Below are positions 38,801 to 50,399 of a stretch of DNA of 64,000 bases, piece after piece (position 1 is the first letter of the stretch; every line of letters starts with the position of its first letter). The stretch comes from Nymphaea colorata (taxonomy: Eukaryota; Streptophyta; Magnoliopsida; Nymphaeales; Nymphaeaceae), in NCBI RefSeq assembly GCF_008831285.2, contig NC_045140.1, positions 15,487,796-15,551,795 on the forward strand, written 5' to 3'. Made by a program: the position numbers and the translations under genes. The notes beneath the pieces are model-generated. The model saw only the letters and a list, made by a program, of their open reading frames with translations. It was not told the origin of the DNA and ran no database searches.

Positions 38801-39950
38801 TTAGATTCATGGATTTAAGGTCAGATGCCTTCTTTCCTCCCCTTTTTCCAATCCAACTTTGAATTCATGGTTTTAATATGTAGTATGGATTTATTGAGAT
38901 CCTCATTTTGTTTAAACTAAAAACACCCCTTTTAATACAGCCATGGATCAGAGACTATCAAATACAACCTTAGTTTCTGGTTCCTTTGGGAATTCAGAGT
39001 TGGTGAGCAAGATTAAAGGTACTTGCCTCATTAAGCACTAGTTGAAGGTCGTTACTTGGATAGGGCCCCTAGTTGAAGACTGTCACTGGTAACAACTTAT
39101 GGTCAGGGGGGAAGAGAGAAAGAGCGATTGTTTCAACAGGTGGCCGGGCCTTTCAACAGTTGGTCCTCTGTACTACCATGGACAAGTGAAATTGCCAAGT
39201 AAAAAACTACCTATTACCTCCCGCTCCAGTGAGTGGAGCATCTATTACTTTTCCCAGTCCCATATATATGCTTACAGAGTAAACATCATTCGGCTGCTTC
39301 TTCTGTACTTCTTACCCTTATTCTGTAGTTGCCCAAAATCTAGCCAAGCAAGCGGCCGTCAGCTTCAAATCGCGCACAGGTCGGCCATTTCACATGACAT
39401 ACGTAGGGCAAATCATAAAGCACACTCTGTCTGACGCACAAATGAGACGCCCTTGGCTGCAGCCTCGCCCACATATGACACAGGAACTGATCAATCTCTG
39501 TCTCTGCGCGTGGATGGATGGACCTACTGTCCTGACTGGCAGGTGTCCAACCATCATGGACAGGCCAGGCCTTCAAGGGCAGAATGTTTGAAAGAAAAAT
39601 ATGATATGAGAAGAGCAAAATGGAAAAACTTGTGCTACGAAAGTGGAAGAGGAGTTGGGTGGTGTTGACTCCCTTTCCACTTAGCAATCAGCAGCAGAAG
39701 AAACAATTGAATGCTGCTTTTCACGCTCCCTCTTCCTTTTACCAGTGCAGTGCAGTGCATGGCTGTGAAGAGGACCACGCCACGCACCAGGAGTCTGTGG
39801 CTGCTGGTACAAGTGGCGTTTTTGATATACCCGGGAATGCTGGGACGGTTATGTGGGAGACGGGACGGGAGGAAGGGCCGGGGTCCACAGTAGTCCACAC
39901 CACATAAAAAATTCGGGGGAGTTAGTGAGATACAGCCGGGTGTGATGGGG

Positions 39951-39967
39951 GTGTGTGTGTGTGTGTG
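39951..39967. repeat. (GT)n microsatellite
   Basis: About eight GT repeats flanked by G runs, in a GC-rich intergenic stretch. Confidence 0.9.
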
Positions 39968-41135
39968 GGGCCCACCGCCGCCCCGCCCCGCTTCCCCAAC
40001 TGGCCAACTCCCTCGCACCAACGCTGACGCAGTCGCCAGTATTAAATATTGCAAAGCCTCGGAGCTCCCCGAATACCGCACAGCCACAGCTCCAACCCAT
40101 GCTTCGGCCACCGTTAATCCAATGTAATGCAGCAGTGCCATGGCCATGGGGAAAACAGATCAAGATGGGCTACCAACTAAGTTGCTCCCATCCCACTGCC
40201 AAAAACCGCAAGCTGTGACTGTGATATCAAAAGGAGGAGGCTTCTATTTATGATCTGTGGAAGTCATTTGCTTTGGTAGCACCATTGCAGACCACTGCTG
40301 GTTAATTAATTACAAGACAAACCAACCAACCAAACAAAGCAAAATTGATTGGCAACAGTTTGGAAAAGGGCGCTTTATGACGAACGAGCTCAAGCTCCAC
40401 CCGCAACAATATTTGTCATATATACTAACAAAGCCATGGTAAACAACTTTTTGTTTACATTCAGCAGAGCTACACACTCATCATGACCATCTCCCATGAT
40501 GAACACCATTGGACATGAAGAAGCAGAGCTGCCCCAGGGGCTAGGGCCGAGCCCAACAGCCAGGTGCCACGAGATTATCTGGGCGTTCGCCGGCCCTTAT
40601 ATGAATGGGCAGAAGGTACCGGACCCGATGTTCGTCTGCCATTGATTGGGGGCGCGGGGATCTCTGATGGAGGCTTTGGTAATTTCCATCGCCATGAGCA
40701 CCCGCGGCATCCAATAGCTTCAGTCGTCGGGGAAATCATGGCATAATAATAATAATAATATGGGAAAGGTGGAATGGTTGGGCGGGGCTGCCGGCATCTT
40801 CGTGAAGATGGCCCAACGACATGTCCTACTGGCGGATATGCCCGTCTTTTCTGGAGCAGTTGGCCTTGCTCCTCTCTCTTTTTTTTCCACACTCCCGCTT
40901 CTCAATTCAACCCCCCTTCCCACGATCTTTAGCTCCCATCTCTGATGTCTTCCTCTGCAACTAACCCGAACGTTGCTGATCCTTCTCTTGTCAAACGACA
41001 GGCTCCGCCCGGAGTTTCTTCAAAGCGGCAGCAGTGATGGCCTTATCTTGTAACTCTTGATCTGCTTCACAAGCGGACACAGGGTTCCTCGAAGAATCAC
41101 AGCTCTTCCCTCTCTGTAAATCTTGATCCTTTTCC

Positions 41136-44100
41136 ATGTCTAACAAGAGAACGAACAGTTTGCCTCATAATGGCGACGAATTTTACAGGCACACATTGCT
41201 CTGTCATCTCACTGGACTGAAGCCTTCTGCATGCATAAGCCGCCTGTCCACCATGCTGACGACTCTCAACCATAAAGTTAGGCGTCTCTGCTCCAGATTC
41301 CGGTGCCTACGCCGGAAAAAGACCAAGACCAAGATAGTCATCAAAAGGCTCAACAGGGACGATGTTGTCGCAGAAAAATTATCGGCAGAACTGGAGGCAG
41401 TAAGAGTAAACGAGCAATTACAGGTACCGGACGCCGCCAGGATCATCCGGGTTGCCACGTTTAACGTTGCTTTGTTCTCGATGGCGCCTGCTGCCCCCAA
41501 GGAACATAACCATGGGAAAGAGATCGCCCGTGGAGGGGGAGGGGGTAGTTGGAGGCAGTCCGTTGAATCTGGTGTCAGTGGCATGTACGCAGGTGATCGA
41601 CCAAAAGGCATTCTCAAGCAAAATTTGCCCGTCAACTCTGTCAAGAACTCCGCTGAGCATAGGGCAAAGCAGCAGAAAGTTGGGAGAACAAAACTAAGGG
41701 TCTCAATTAATCTTCCTGACAATGAAATCTCGATGGAGAAGAGCAGACAGCTTAACAGTCCTGGAAGACATGACGAATTAATTACGCGTGCAATTAGTAT
41801 GGATCATAATAGACACAGAGATGGAAAGGCTCCCCTACTATCAAGTTACAGCTTTCCTTCTCATAGAACGAGCAGTAACAGAGAGAACTTCAAAACAGAT
41901 AGAACAATTATGGAAATCCTGAAAGAGGTCGACGCCGATCTTTTGGCTCTGCAAGACGTGAAAGCACAGGAAGAGAAAGGCATGAAACCTCTTTCTGAGT
42001 TAGCAGAAGCTTTGGGGATGAAATATGTGTTTGCAGAAAGCTGGGCGCCTGACTATGGGAATGCCGTTCTCTCGAAATGGCCCATAAAGAGATGGCACGT
42101 TCAAAAGATCTTCGATGATACCGATATCAGGTACAATTCTCTAAATTATTGAGCAATAGTTTTGACTGATTTCTTTGGATTATATTTTAGTCTAGTGATT
42201 GCCTACCCACATGAAGGTACCTCTTTCTCTCTGAAATTTTGGTACCCGCATCCCAAGGTAGAATTCAGATCAACCTTCGTGGTTATCCTACTGCAGACCC
42301 AATGAAACATCGGATGTTAACACGTGGTCGAAATCCATTACCTAGACTAGGTCAAGCTATCGAAGTAAAAGATCATTTCGTTACTGATCACACGTCAAAC
42401 AAGTCAGTTTTAGTCAGCCTCATTACAGCTTTGGTTCTGGTTGCATGTTAGTTTTAGGAAGTTGGACATGAATGGCAAACTAGGGTGTTTTTAGCTTTCC
42501 CATCTATCCAGTGGCTCGTAGCAATGATCTTATTAGCAACCCTCGTCTTAAATTGCAGAAGGAATTCATTGGATAATATGAAAGGATGTGAAAATTGGGG
42601 TCAACAAGAAATGATGCATCAGCATCTGCATTGCAAACAATGGAGTTTCTAAAGGGATGGACAATCAAGGTGATGGAAATAAGTTACTAAAAATGTTTGT
42701 CATATTAAAATTTAGAATGCTAGTATGCCCAAGCAGCAAGTGCGGAAAGCCACATGGTAATAGATAAATACAGACTCTTCTCACTACAGGGGAAAAACAT
42801 TATTCTAGGAACATCTCAACAAGGAGAAACCCCAGCAGTTACAGACAAAGCAGAAATCGTAAAGAAATGTGTATCATTGTCAAATACTTGGGATAAACAA
42901 ATAAAAGACAATTAGCCAACCATACTCAGTGTTCTACAATAGAGTTGGACATGAAAATGAAGTATGCCTTAGCACGTTGCATTCACAAGCAGATGTCTAA
43001 CATCAGTGGGAAGAATAGCTATTGTCTCCAAGCTAAGGATCAGGTAACGAATAAGGTCAAAGAAGCTTCTCTCAAGGCAACGATAATGAATTTCACTGTC
43101 CACTCGCAGACAAAGAAACTGATAGCCAGTGCAAAGGAGGATCCATGGAGGTAGAGAAAGGAAGATTATACAGGAACATGTTAGCGGTAGAAGGCAAGAG
43201 TGATGAGAAAAAAAAAGCCAAGGCTTAATCAAAGATTTTGGGGTTGGATATTCTATGAGAACTGAGGACATCAACCAGTGTAAGATATAGTTGATCAAAC
43301 GGTTGGTTCGAAGCTTTCAATTTCTTTGACTCACTTTAATAAAAAATGACGTACAAAATAACAGGGCAAAGATATTCAAGAACAGGCTTAATTTCAACAC
43401 AAAAAACAAAAATAAACTATAACATTTTTAAGGTAAAAAAAAACTAAGTAGTGGATCGCTTATCTTGACATGGTTAAAAATTCCAAACATCCCACTTTGC
43501 TTGTGCAGATGGCGTAAGGTATAATCAGAGTTATACCTGTTTCTTTGCCAAAGAATAGTTATAAAAAGTAAAATATCACAACGAACACACATATATTAGT
43601 TGTGGCTCCTGTTTATCCAAAATATGATGTAAGAAACAGTTACAGAAGAGGGAAAATTTTTTATCTTTGAATGTACGATGTTGCCACGATGTATCCTGTT
43701 GAGTATGTATCAACAGGCCCAACTGCTGTATCGCCACAAATACCAGGGTCACTGTTGCATGGGTTTTTGGCTTGTTGTAACATAGCCATCATTAGTTGAT
43801 GGCAGCAATGGAGAACATCCTCTTTGGACAAAAGTGTTGCATAAATAGGAAAGTGATGAAAGAAACCAATCCCTTGGATTGTCTTGTCAGTTAATATACC
43901 ATTACATTATCAATTATATGAATTGTGTTTGTAGAATATGTCACTGGGCAGCATGGTAGGGTAGTGCTGATTGGCCATCTTATGGTGAGTATTATGGGGA
44001 TCATAGGTTCTGGTAGTACAGATGTATGCATTGTTATAGATTCTATCTCCGCTTATGACACACAATCTAAATCAAAACACATATCAGTGCCTAAAACATA

Positions 44101-46519
44101 CTATATGGTTGACGAAGGCCAGAAACTTAAGGAAAAAAAAAAAGTCACCTTGGTTCGTCTGTGTTTTGTGAAATTCTGTCATGGTAGAAGACATACAAAC
44201 ATGCTCTCAGACATGTCAAATTTGAGATAGCCCATTTCAACTTGAGAAACCAATTTCTAGAATAGTGAAACTCTTTTCTTGTACATCACAGTTTATGATC
44301 CAAAGGTTGTAAGTTGTAACTAACTTATCTGAAGACAGATAACCAGCCAACGAGCATGAAGGTTCAGTGTTTCCAGGAAGTCTGATCAGCCTTGAAGGCC
44401 TGATCCCTAGACAAAAGGTTATATATGAAAGAACTGACTTTAGAGTATTGAGAGAAATACAAGATGAATCACCACCTGCAATCTGCTACAAGTGACACTG
44501 GGAAAATCCAGACAAAGCCAACTGTTCTTTTTCATAACCCTCTGCTATTCAATACTATGAATGCTTAATTGTAATTGCTTCAACTTTTCAATGTTGCCCT
44601 GAACTCCCAATGATTGCATTACAGAAGACTACCTATTTTCCCAACATGTCATGCTACCTAAGTACACTAGGAATTACACAAGTCTTGTTATCAGCAACTT
44701 ATGTTAAATTAGTCTAGTAATCAGCAACTTAAGTGAATTCCAAGCAACTCTTTGTTGAACTCATGCATTTGTAGGGTAAAAAGGAAAAAAAGCAGTGACA
44801 AGAATGTCTCAAAACTTGCTGTATGATTGTTTTCCTTTATTTTGGCGTTGTCATGAAGTTCCTAGAATCAACCATAATCAAATAGGCAACCAATAGGTAA
44901 TAAGTAAAATAACCAACACCAACCCCATGAACTAAAAAGCTGCAAGGACAAATAACTTGCTTCCATACGTTCAGACTTAATATCCACGTCTGATCTGTTT
45001 AGAATCGCCCTCCCAGATGATTTCAATAAATAGTCATTGAAGGGCCCCATCTCCTTTTATAAAAGAAAAAACAAATTGTGGTCATGATGGTTACCATTTT
45101 AGTCAGCATTTGCTTTGCACATGCACACATACATAGCAAGAGTTCCATAGCAGTTCCAAATGATCCAGATACTGATTAGTGACTAATAGGATTCAAAGGT
45201 GGTCCACAAAAATTGCAAATGAAGTCTTCCAGGAAATGTTAATCCATCTCTTAGAATGTAGAGGAAGCAAAGCACTGTACCAAATAGTATTATTAGAAAA
45301 CTAATACTTTCTTTCCAAGATTCTGCTGACTACATCAGGTCCAGAAACCCCAAGAAGCGGTTCACTAGTACTTAGGGACAGCAACATAACAGATTTGAAT
45401 TGTACAAAGTTGAAATAACTAGGTCAAGGCATTATATTAGCTACGACCTTCCTCCCTCATGTAACTAGAAGAACAATACATACAGGTTAGTTTATTTGCA
45501 CATATTTTTTGTGCAAGCAAAGAACCTTTATGAGTTCAACTTACTGATGATGCGTTGTACGACAAAGCCTTTCAACGTCATATTATCAGCTACTCAAAAT
45601 TCTAGTCAACATAAATACAGAAAGGATGTGATTTTGTGTGTGTGCGCTATCTTGCATTTGAGCAAGCATCTCTATCACTTTCACAGTCGTTGATTTGATA
45701 TCATTGATTTTGTACAGAAATGTGTTGAAAGTTGTAGTCGACATACCCTCAACAGGGGAAATCAATTTCCACTGCACACATCTTGACCATTTGGACGAGA
45801 ATTGGAGGATGAAGCAGGTAAAGGCTACAGTAGAAGCTGATGATTCGCCACACCTATTAGCAGGGTGCCTCAACTCCCTTGACGAAACAGACTATTCTGA
45901 AGAACGTTGGACAGACATGGTTAAGGTAAAAAACATAAAATCCGATCTCCAATAAGAGAACTAGCAATAGCCTATGATTTAAACCCTCAATAATCAATAA
46001 GCATGGTGTTTTTCAGTATTATGAGGAAATCGGGAAACCAACTCCAAAGGCAGAGGTGATGAAATTTCTAAAAGCAAGGAAGTACATTGATGCAAAGAAT
46101 TTCGCAGGAGAGTGTGAATCTGTCGTTGTCCTTGCAAAGGGACAAGGTAACTTCTACTCCTCGTATCGAAATAAAAGAAACAGTCGAATCCCGTAACATA
46201 TTTTGAAGTGTTTCCGCTACTTGCTGCCCCACTCTTACCAATTTTTTGGGTGGTGAATTTGCTCTTAGATGTGCAAGGAACATGCAAATATGGGACACGA
46301 GTTGACTACATCCTAGCGTCTCCAAATTCTCCCTACAAATTCGTCCCCCGATCATACACCGTCGTCTCCTCCAAAGGGACCTCAGACCACCACCTGGTGA
46401 AAGTCGACATTCAGATAGCCGACGCCCCAGAAGGAGCCAGTAGACGCCACAGCAGCAGGCCGAGGATGGTAAAGATGAGGACTCATTCGTCTAGAGGCAT
46501 ATGGAGAACGGAGTCATGA
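41136..46519 (+). CDS. Plant DNase I-like (endonuclease/exonuclease/phosphatase fold) protein, possibly catalytically altered
   Basis: Exons: 41136-42130, 45718-45925, 46017-46146, 46269-46519 (1,584 nt; 527 residues plus stop). Joins are GT-AG and in frame. Motifs in order: ATFNVALFSMAP (N110), a long low-complexity insert, DADLLALQDVKA (D274), GNAVLSKWPIKRW, HCTHLDHLDENWRMKQ (H353), GCLNSLDETDY (381-391), CKYGTRVDYILAS and SKGTSDHH (D484/H485). This is the plant family annotated as EEP-fold or DNase I-like proteins of unknown substrate. The usual metal-binding Glu of LQE is Asp here, and the Asp of GDxN is Cys, so catalysis is doubtful. The N-terminus is basic and Leu/Arg-rich. A Met at codon 40 (41253) is an alternative start. 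The first intron is 3,587 bp. AATAAA occurs at 46761. Confidence 0.85.
42131..45717. other. Large first intron of the EEP-fold gene
   Basis: This 3.6-kb intron joins codon 332 (AG|A, Arg). It is AT-rich, with only short frames on both strands. I see no transposon ends, RNA gene or nested gene in it. Confidence 0.6.
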
Positions 46520-48097
46520 GGACTTCATTCTTCTCACTCGTCTAACAAATTGCGTTTGCTTATTTATTTTCTTGCAAGAATGGTCTCATTTGTCCGATTC
46601 TTTTCTCTGTGTTTTTTAGTTTTTTGAGTATTGGGTTTCTTGGTTGTATAGATTGTGGCAATGTATGTTCGTGCTCTAAGATGGGGACCATGGATCAAAT
46701 GCAAGGATGACTGTCATGCATAGAGAGTATGTTGGGATAGACAGATTGTAAAGATTGAGCAATAAAAGTGTATTAGATTGTGAGTGAATGGAAAACAGGA
46801 AGTGTTTATCTAAAAGCTTAATCGTTTGACAGTTTGTGCCTTCTTTGTTCATAGAAAAAAAAAAGTAGCCAGGTGAGGATAAGGAAGAAGCATCGTACCA
46901 GAGATCAAATAGAGTTGTCCTTTTCCTTGTCTTCGGTCAGTTGATCGTTCTTTCAACAATTTTTGAGCCATTGAGGAAAGAGGAGAAAGGCGAGGGAAAC
47001 GCTTCCCTTTTTTGCTGCTTTATCCTCGTGGATCAATGTTTTGAACTTTCGGATTTTTTGCACATGGTTACTGTTTGATCCTGGTTGGATCCGGTCGAAA
47101 TTTTTCGTGGTTCGAACTTGCAAGTGACACAAGAAAAACTGGGCCTCTGGCAGGAAAGCGAAATATCCAGTTCAAAATTTCGAAGTTCCTGTCCGATAAA
47201 ATGGGATCGAATTGAGCGAACGGAATTAGCTGTGGCCAGTCTATTAGGAACCTGAATATGAAAGTAAAGTCCAAGCTGCAGCCAAAACTTGATTCATGTT
47301 AAGTTGAGATAATCTAGGTTGAGCTTTGTGTAGCCGCTGGAAGAACATAGATAACAATGACTTCACAAGTAGAAGTAGGCACCATTAAGTGGCTTAAGTC
47401 TTGAAGGGTTTGTCATCATAAAAAAGGACGCGCGTGCAGAGAAATACTTGTAGGGATTGATTAAGCTTAAAGCCTGAAACTGATGGGACTTCAATCTCGA
47501 AGAGTCCGCTAATATGCCCAGGTAAATTCCATCTCTGGAATTTGAGGCAAGACGCCTATCCAAACTGTAGCTAGGTCTGAACTATTTTCTTCATGTAAGA
47601 GCTGTTGATTCACAACATCTAGGTTGTGCTTCAATGATATCTTTAAAAGAATGTTGTTTTGTGCAGACCTTACTTTTAAACCAATGTTTGAAACTAGTTT
47701 GAGTATCTAGGTGACAATACCAAAGTAACATTTTCCGTTGGGGGGAAAGGGGAAACAGGAGGTTATTCACGCCATTTTGCAAACTTTGTTAACATTGCTT
47801 TGTCACAAATGAGGTTTTCCACAAACCCAATTTCAACCATCACCCAAACACGCCTTTAATAGTATGGTGTCTCGTTTCCCTGTCATAATCAGTCTATTTT
47901 GAAGAGCTCGATTTGAAGATAAACGAAATATTCATTCGCGTGAAAGTTTTGATCGCTCGTATCAGAAATGAATGGATAATCATTTGACCTCCCAGTGCAT
48001 CAAGAATCTCAAAACAAACTCCCATTTCTTTCACTTGTGACAAGTGACCAACTGGCCAGACGGGCTACTGTGTGTAAAAATGTAGTCTAAATTCTTG

Positions 48098-48119
48098 TTT
48101 TTTTTTTTTTTTTTTTTTT
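48098..48119. repeat. Poly(T) tract of 22 bases
   Basis: An uninterrupted T run. On the minus strand it would be a poly(A) tail of something lying at higher coordinates, but I cannot define such a retroposed copy. Confidence 0.85.
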
Positions 48120-48625
48120 GAGGAGTTAGGTGAATACTACCACCAAGTCTAAGTCTTATGATGACAACATGATGCAGTGGTAAGGAGGATCTTCTCCTAC
48201 AAATCACAAACCAATTGAAGAATAAAATGAATAACAACAGAAATCGATAAAATAATATCAAAGCTCCCTCTAACCCACGTTTTCCTCTTTTCTTAAACTA
48301 AAAAACTAAAACCCTAAATGACTAAGAAAGTGGGGTTTCTATACCTCCACTCAAGACAAATAAAGAATGAATAAAAAAATATGGGATCCGGGTCCGAAAT
48401 ATGAACAACGGTCCAAATGATCAAATGAAATCTCAAAATCACTAACTAGTTCCGAGAAGGGCCGAATCTCTGCCGCCTTTGCCCTCCGTCGCTCACCCAG
48501 ACCTCTTCACGTGCACTTCCTCTACACTTGAGCTTCGTCCCGTGCATGAATCCTCATTGGAATTCTTGATTGACGCTCTCGTCAGGGACATAACCTTGGA
48601 TGCATCAGTTGATTTTGGGTCTACC

Positions 48626-48719
48626 AAGTTCCTCTGGTTCTACCCTGGGCCATAGCACCACGAGAATGTTCGAAGTTCCTCTGATTCTACCCTGGGCCGT
48701 AGCACCACGAGAATGTTCG
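48626..48719. repeat. 47-bp tandem duplication
   Basis: Copies at 48626-48672 and 48673-48719 begin AAGTTCCTCTGGTTCTACCC and AAGTTCCTCTGATTCTACCC. They differ at two bases, both transitions. Confidence 0.88.
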
Positions 48720-48787
48720 AGAGTGAGACTTAGTTTTAAGGTTTTCGACTCAACACTCGTTCTCTTTTCACCACCTGCCATTCTAAT

Positions 48788-48910
48788 CAGGGGTGGGCCA
48801 AACGGTCTGCGGGTCGGGTCAAACTAAAATAAATTGATTTTTTCAATATATATATATATATATTTCCTGTGCTCACCCGAGCCATGGCCCCTCCCTCCGC
48901 TCCACCCCTG
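48788..48910. mobile_element. 123-bp hAT-like mini element
   Basis: The ends are CAGGGGTGG (48788-48796) and its exact complement CCACCCCTG (48902-48910). CAGGGGTG starts are typical of hAT terminal repeats. The interior has an AT-repeat core. The flanks (ATTCTAAT and GTCTAACT) share TCTAA only out of register, so a clean 8-bp target duplication is not shown. Confidence 0.4.
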
Positions 48911-50021
48911 GTCTAACTAACTAAACAATTGATGGTCCAGTGGTTGGTCGGAGGGAATAGTTGTAGGAATCATCACTTATACTTTTTTCATCAAAGTATG
49001 GTTGAAGTTATCTTTTGTTTAGTCATCAATGAAAATCAAAGGAAAGCAGGACGACATGTGCGAATGAAGAAACATGCATTATGACAAAGCTCTATGAACC
49101 ACATATAAGATTCATTTGCTACCTTTTCCCAACACTTGCAAATTTGTGTGTTCCCGAGGCGAGATGGGTCATGATTTAGAAGCAGGCGTCGCGTTGTCCT
49201 TGACCACAAGAAAGGTGGTCAATATATTGCAATGGAATTGCATGCAGGGCTTGTTACCCGTAGTTATAACATCTAACAACTCATAAAAATCCTTGACTTC
49301 AACGTTCTTAATCAGCAGCGTGGCCCATATAGAATGCGAAATCCATAGCTTCAACACATCTAAAAAGTGGGAGAAGGATGGGACACACAAGGAGATGAGA
49401 GGTGCATCATAACTTTGCAAGCAATATAGAGAACCTATCTTTAACTTCGTATAGAAGCACTGTTTAACATAAAATTTCACTATGGTTGAGTGCCGAAGCT
49501 AGTCAAATAATAACAACTTATCCTGTCCACATATCTGAACACCTTTCCAAAAATGATGCATGTCATAAGCAACGAGTAGATCATCAGCTTGAGCTCAGAC
49601 TCACAATATTTGTGCACCATCAAGGCTTGTATATATGCGTTCTCGATGCCGTTCGTCCATAATATGATTCAGTGGTCTTGCGATGATCTAACGCGTCCCA
49701 TCCATAACCAAAGGGTGGAGAAGGGACGCTCTTTACCGTCCTTAATTTTACCGGTTGGTCGAGCGTTTCATCGTAACTATTTGGAAAACGGGAGAGCTTT
49801 GCTTTCCGTTTTTCGACAGAAACGGAAAAGGAGAGAAGGGTTGAATGCACCGACAGCATCCAGAAAGTCTTATTTTCGGAATAAAAATCGCACCGTCCAC
49901 GTGGGTCTCTCAATTGGAAATTTGGATTTGCAGGCGAGTGCGAAGAGTGAAAAGGAAGAGGGGGAAAAATTCATTAATCAAAGTATAAGGGGCCTTGAGA
50001 ATAATTTACCCGACTTGGAGG

Positions 50022-50091
50022 AAAACCCTATGAGGCGGGCCGGCCACCGCCGCACCATCTCCTTGAGACTCCTCGACAAACCTAGGGTTTT
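50022..50091 (+). promoter_or_regulatory. Telo-box-bearing core promoter of EF1-gamma
   Basis: AAAACCCTA occurs at 50022-50030 and its reverse TAGGGTTT at 50083-50090. A third AAACCCTAA lies in the leader intron at 50254-50262. Telo-boxes are known in promoters of plant translation-machinery genes. A TATA-like TTTATATT follows at about 50095. Binding is inferred. Confidence 0.5.
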
Positions 50092-50145
50092 ACTTTTATA
50101 TTGGAGTTTCGAGGTGCTGCGTCGTTCGCCCATCCTCGCCTCTTG

Positions 50146-50356
50146 GTAAACTCTCGTCTTCCTCCCCCTCCTCCTCTTCTTCTTCTTCCCAAGAAAATGT
50201 TCAAGAGGATGGTTTGCAGCTTCCTCCTTCTTTACGGGATTTCCTCTGCCATTAAACCCTAAAACCGCTGTTCTCTCTTCTGTTGTTCGTTTTATATATT
50301 CGATCTATAAATTGAAGTTTTTTTGTTCTGTTTGGCTTTTTTTTTTTTTTTTTCAG
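50146..50356 (+). other. 5'UTR intron of EF1-gamma
   Basis: The donor GTAAAC follows CTCTTG at 50145. A pyrimidine-rich tract with about 16 T residues leads to the acceptor TTTCAG ending at 50356. The start codon lies 44 nt into the next exon. Leader introns are common in highly expressed plant genes. Confidence 0.7.
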
Positions 50357-50399
50357 ATCTGAAACCGGAGGAACTTCAGGCTTGGCACCGTCGTGAGCG

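Larger units (their letters stand above)
33175..40900. other. Gene-poor interval between the UGT and the EEP-fold gene
   Basis: Nothing here supports a protein gene; frames are short, overlap on both strands and match no family I recognise. It holds a short MITE-like element near 35687-35787, an exact 43-bp tandem duplication (35785-35870), a (TTGCAG)n run near 36890-36910, a (GT)n run at 39951-39967 and an (ATA)n run at 40742-40760. The GC-rich parts near 37-38 kb and 39.4-40.9 kb could contain promoters or non-coding transcripts, but I see no decisive signal. Confidence 0.5.
46520..50020. other. Intergenic interval, EEP-fold gene to EF1-gamma
   Basis: It starts with the EEP gene 3' UTR (poly(A) signal at 46761). 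It holds a 22-base T run at 48098-48119, a 47-bp tandem duplication at 48626-48719, a small inverted-repeat element at 48788-48910, and a 103-codon minus-strand open frame at 49169-49480 that I cannot assign. The last few hundred bases should include the EF1-gamma promoter. Confidence 0.5.

Noticed and set aside
39635-40163. 170-codon minus-strand open frame around the (GT)n repeat
   Set aside because: Its translation includes the simple repeat (HTHTHT) and other frames are open too; not a credible gene.
48160-48260. SINE-like A-box word CAGTGGTAAGGA
   Set aside because: No B box at a suitable distance, and the nearby poly(T) tract has the wrong orientation for a plus-strand SINE.
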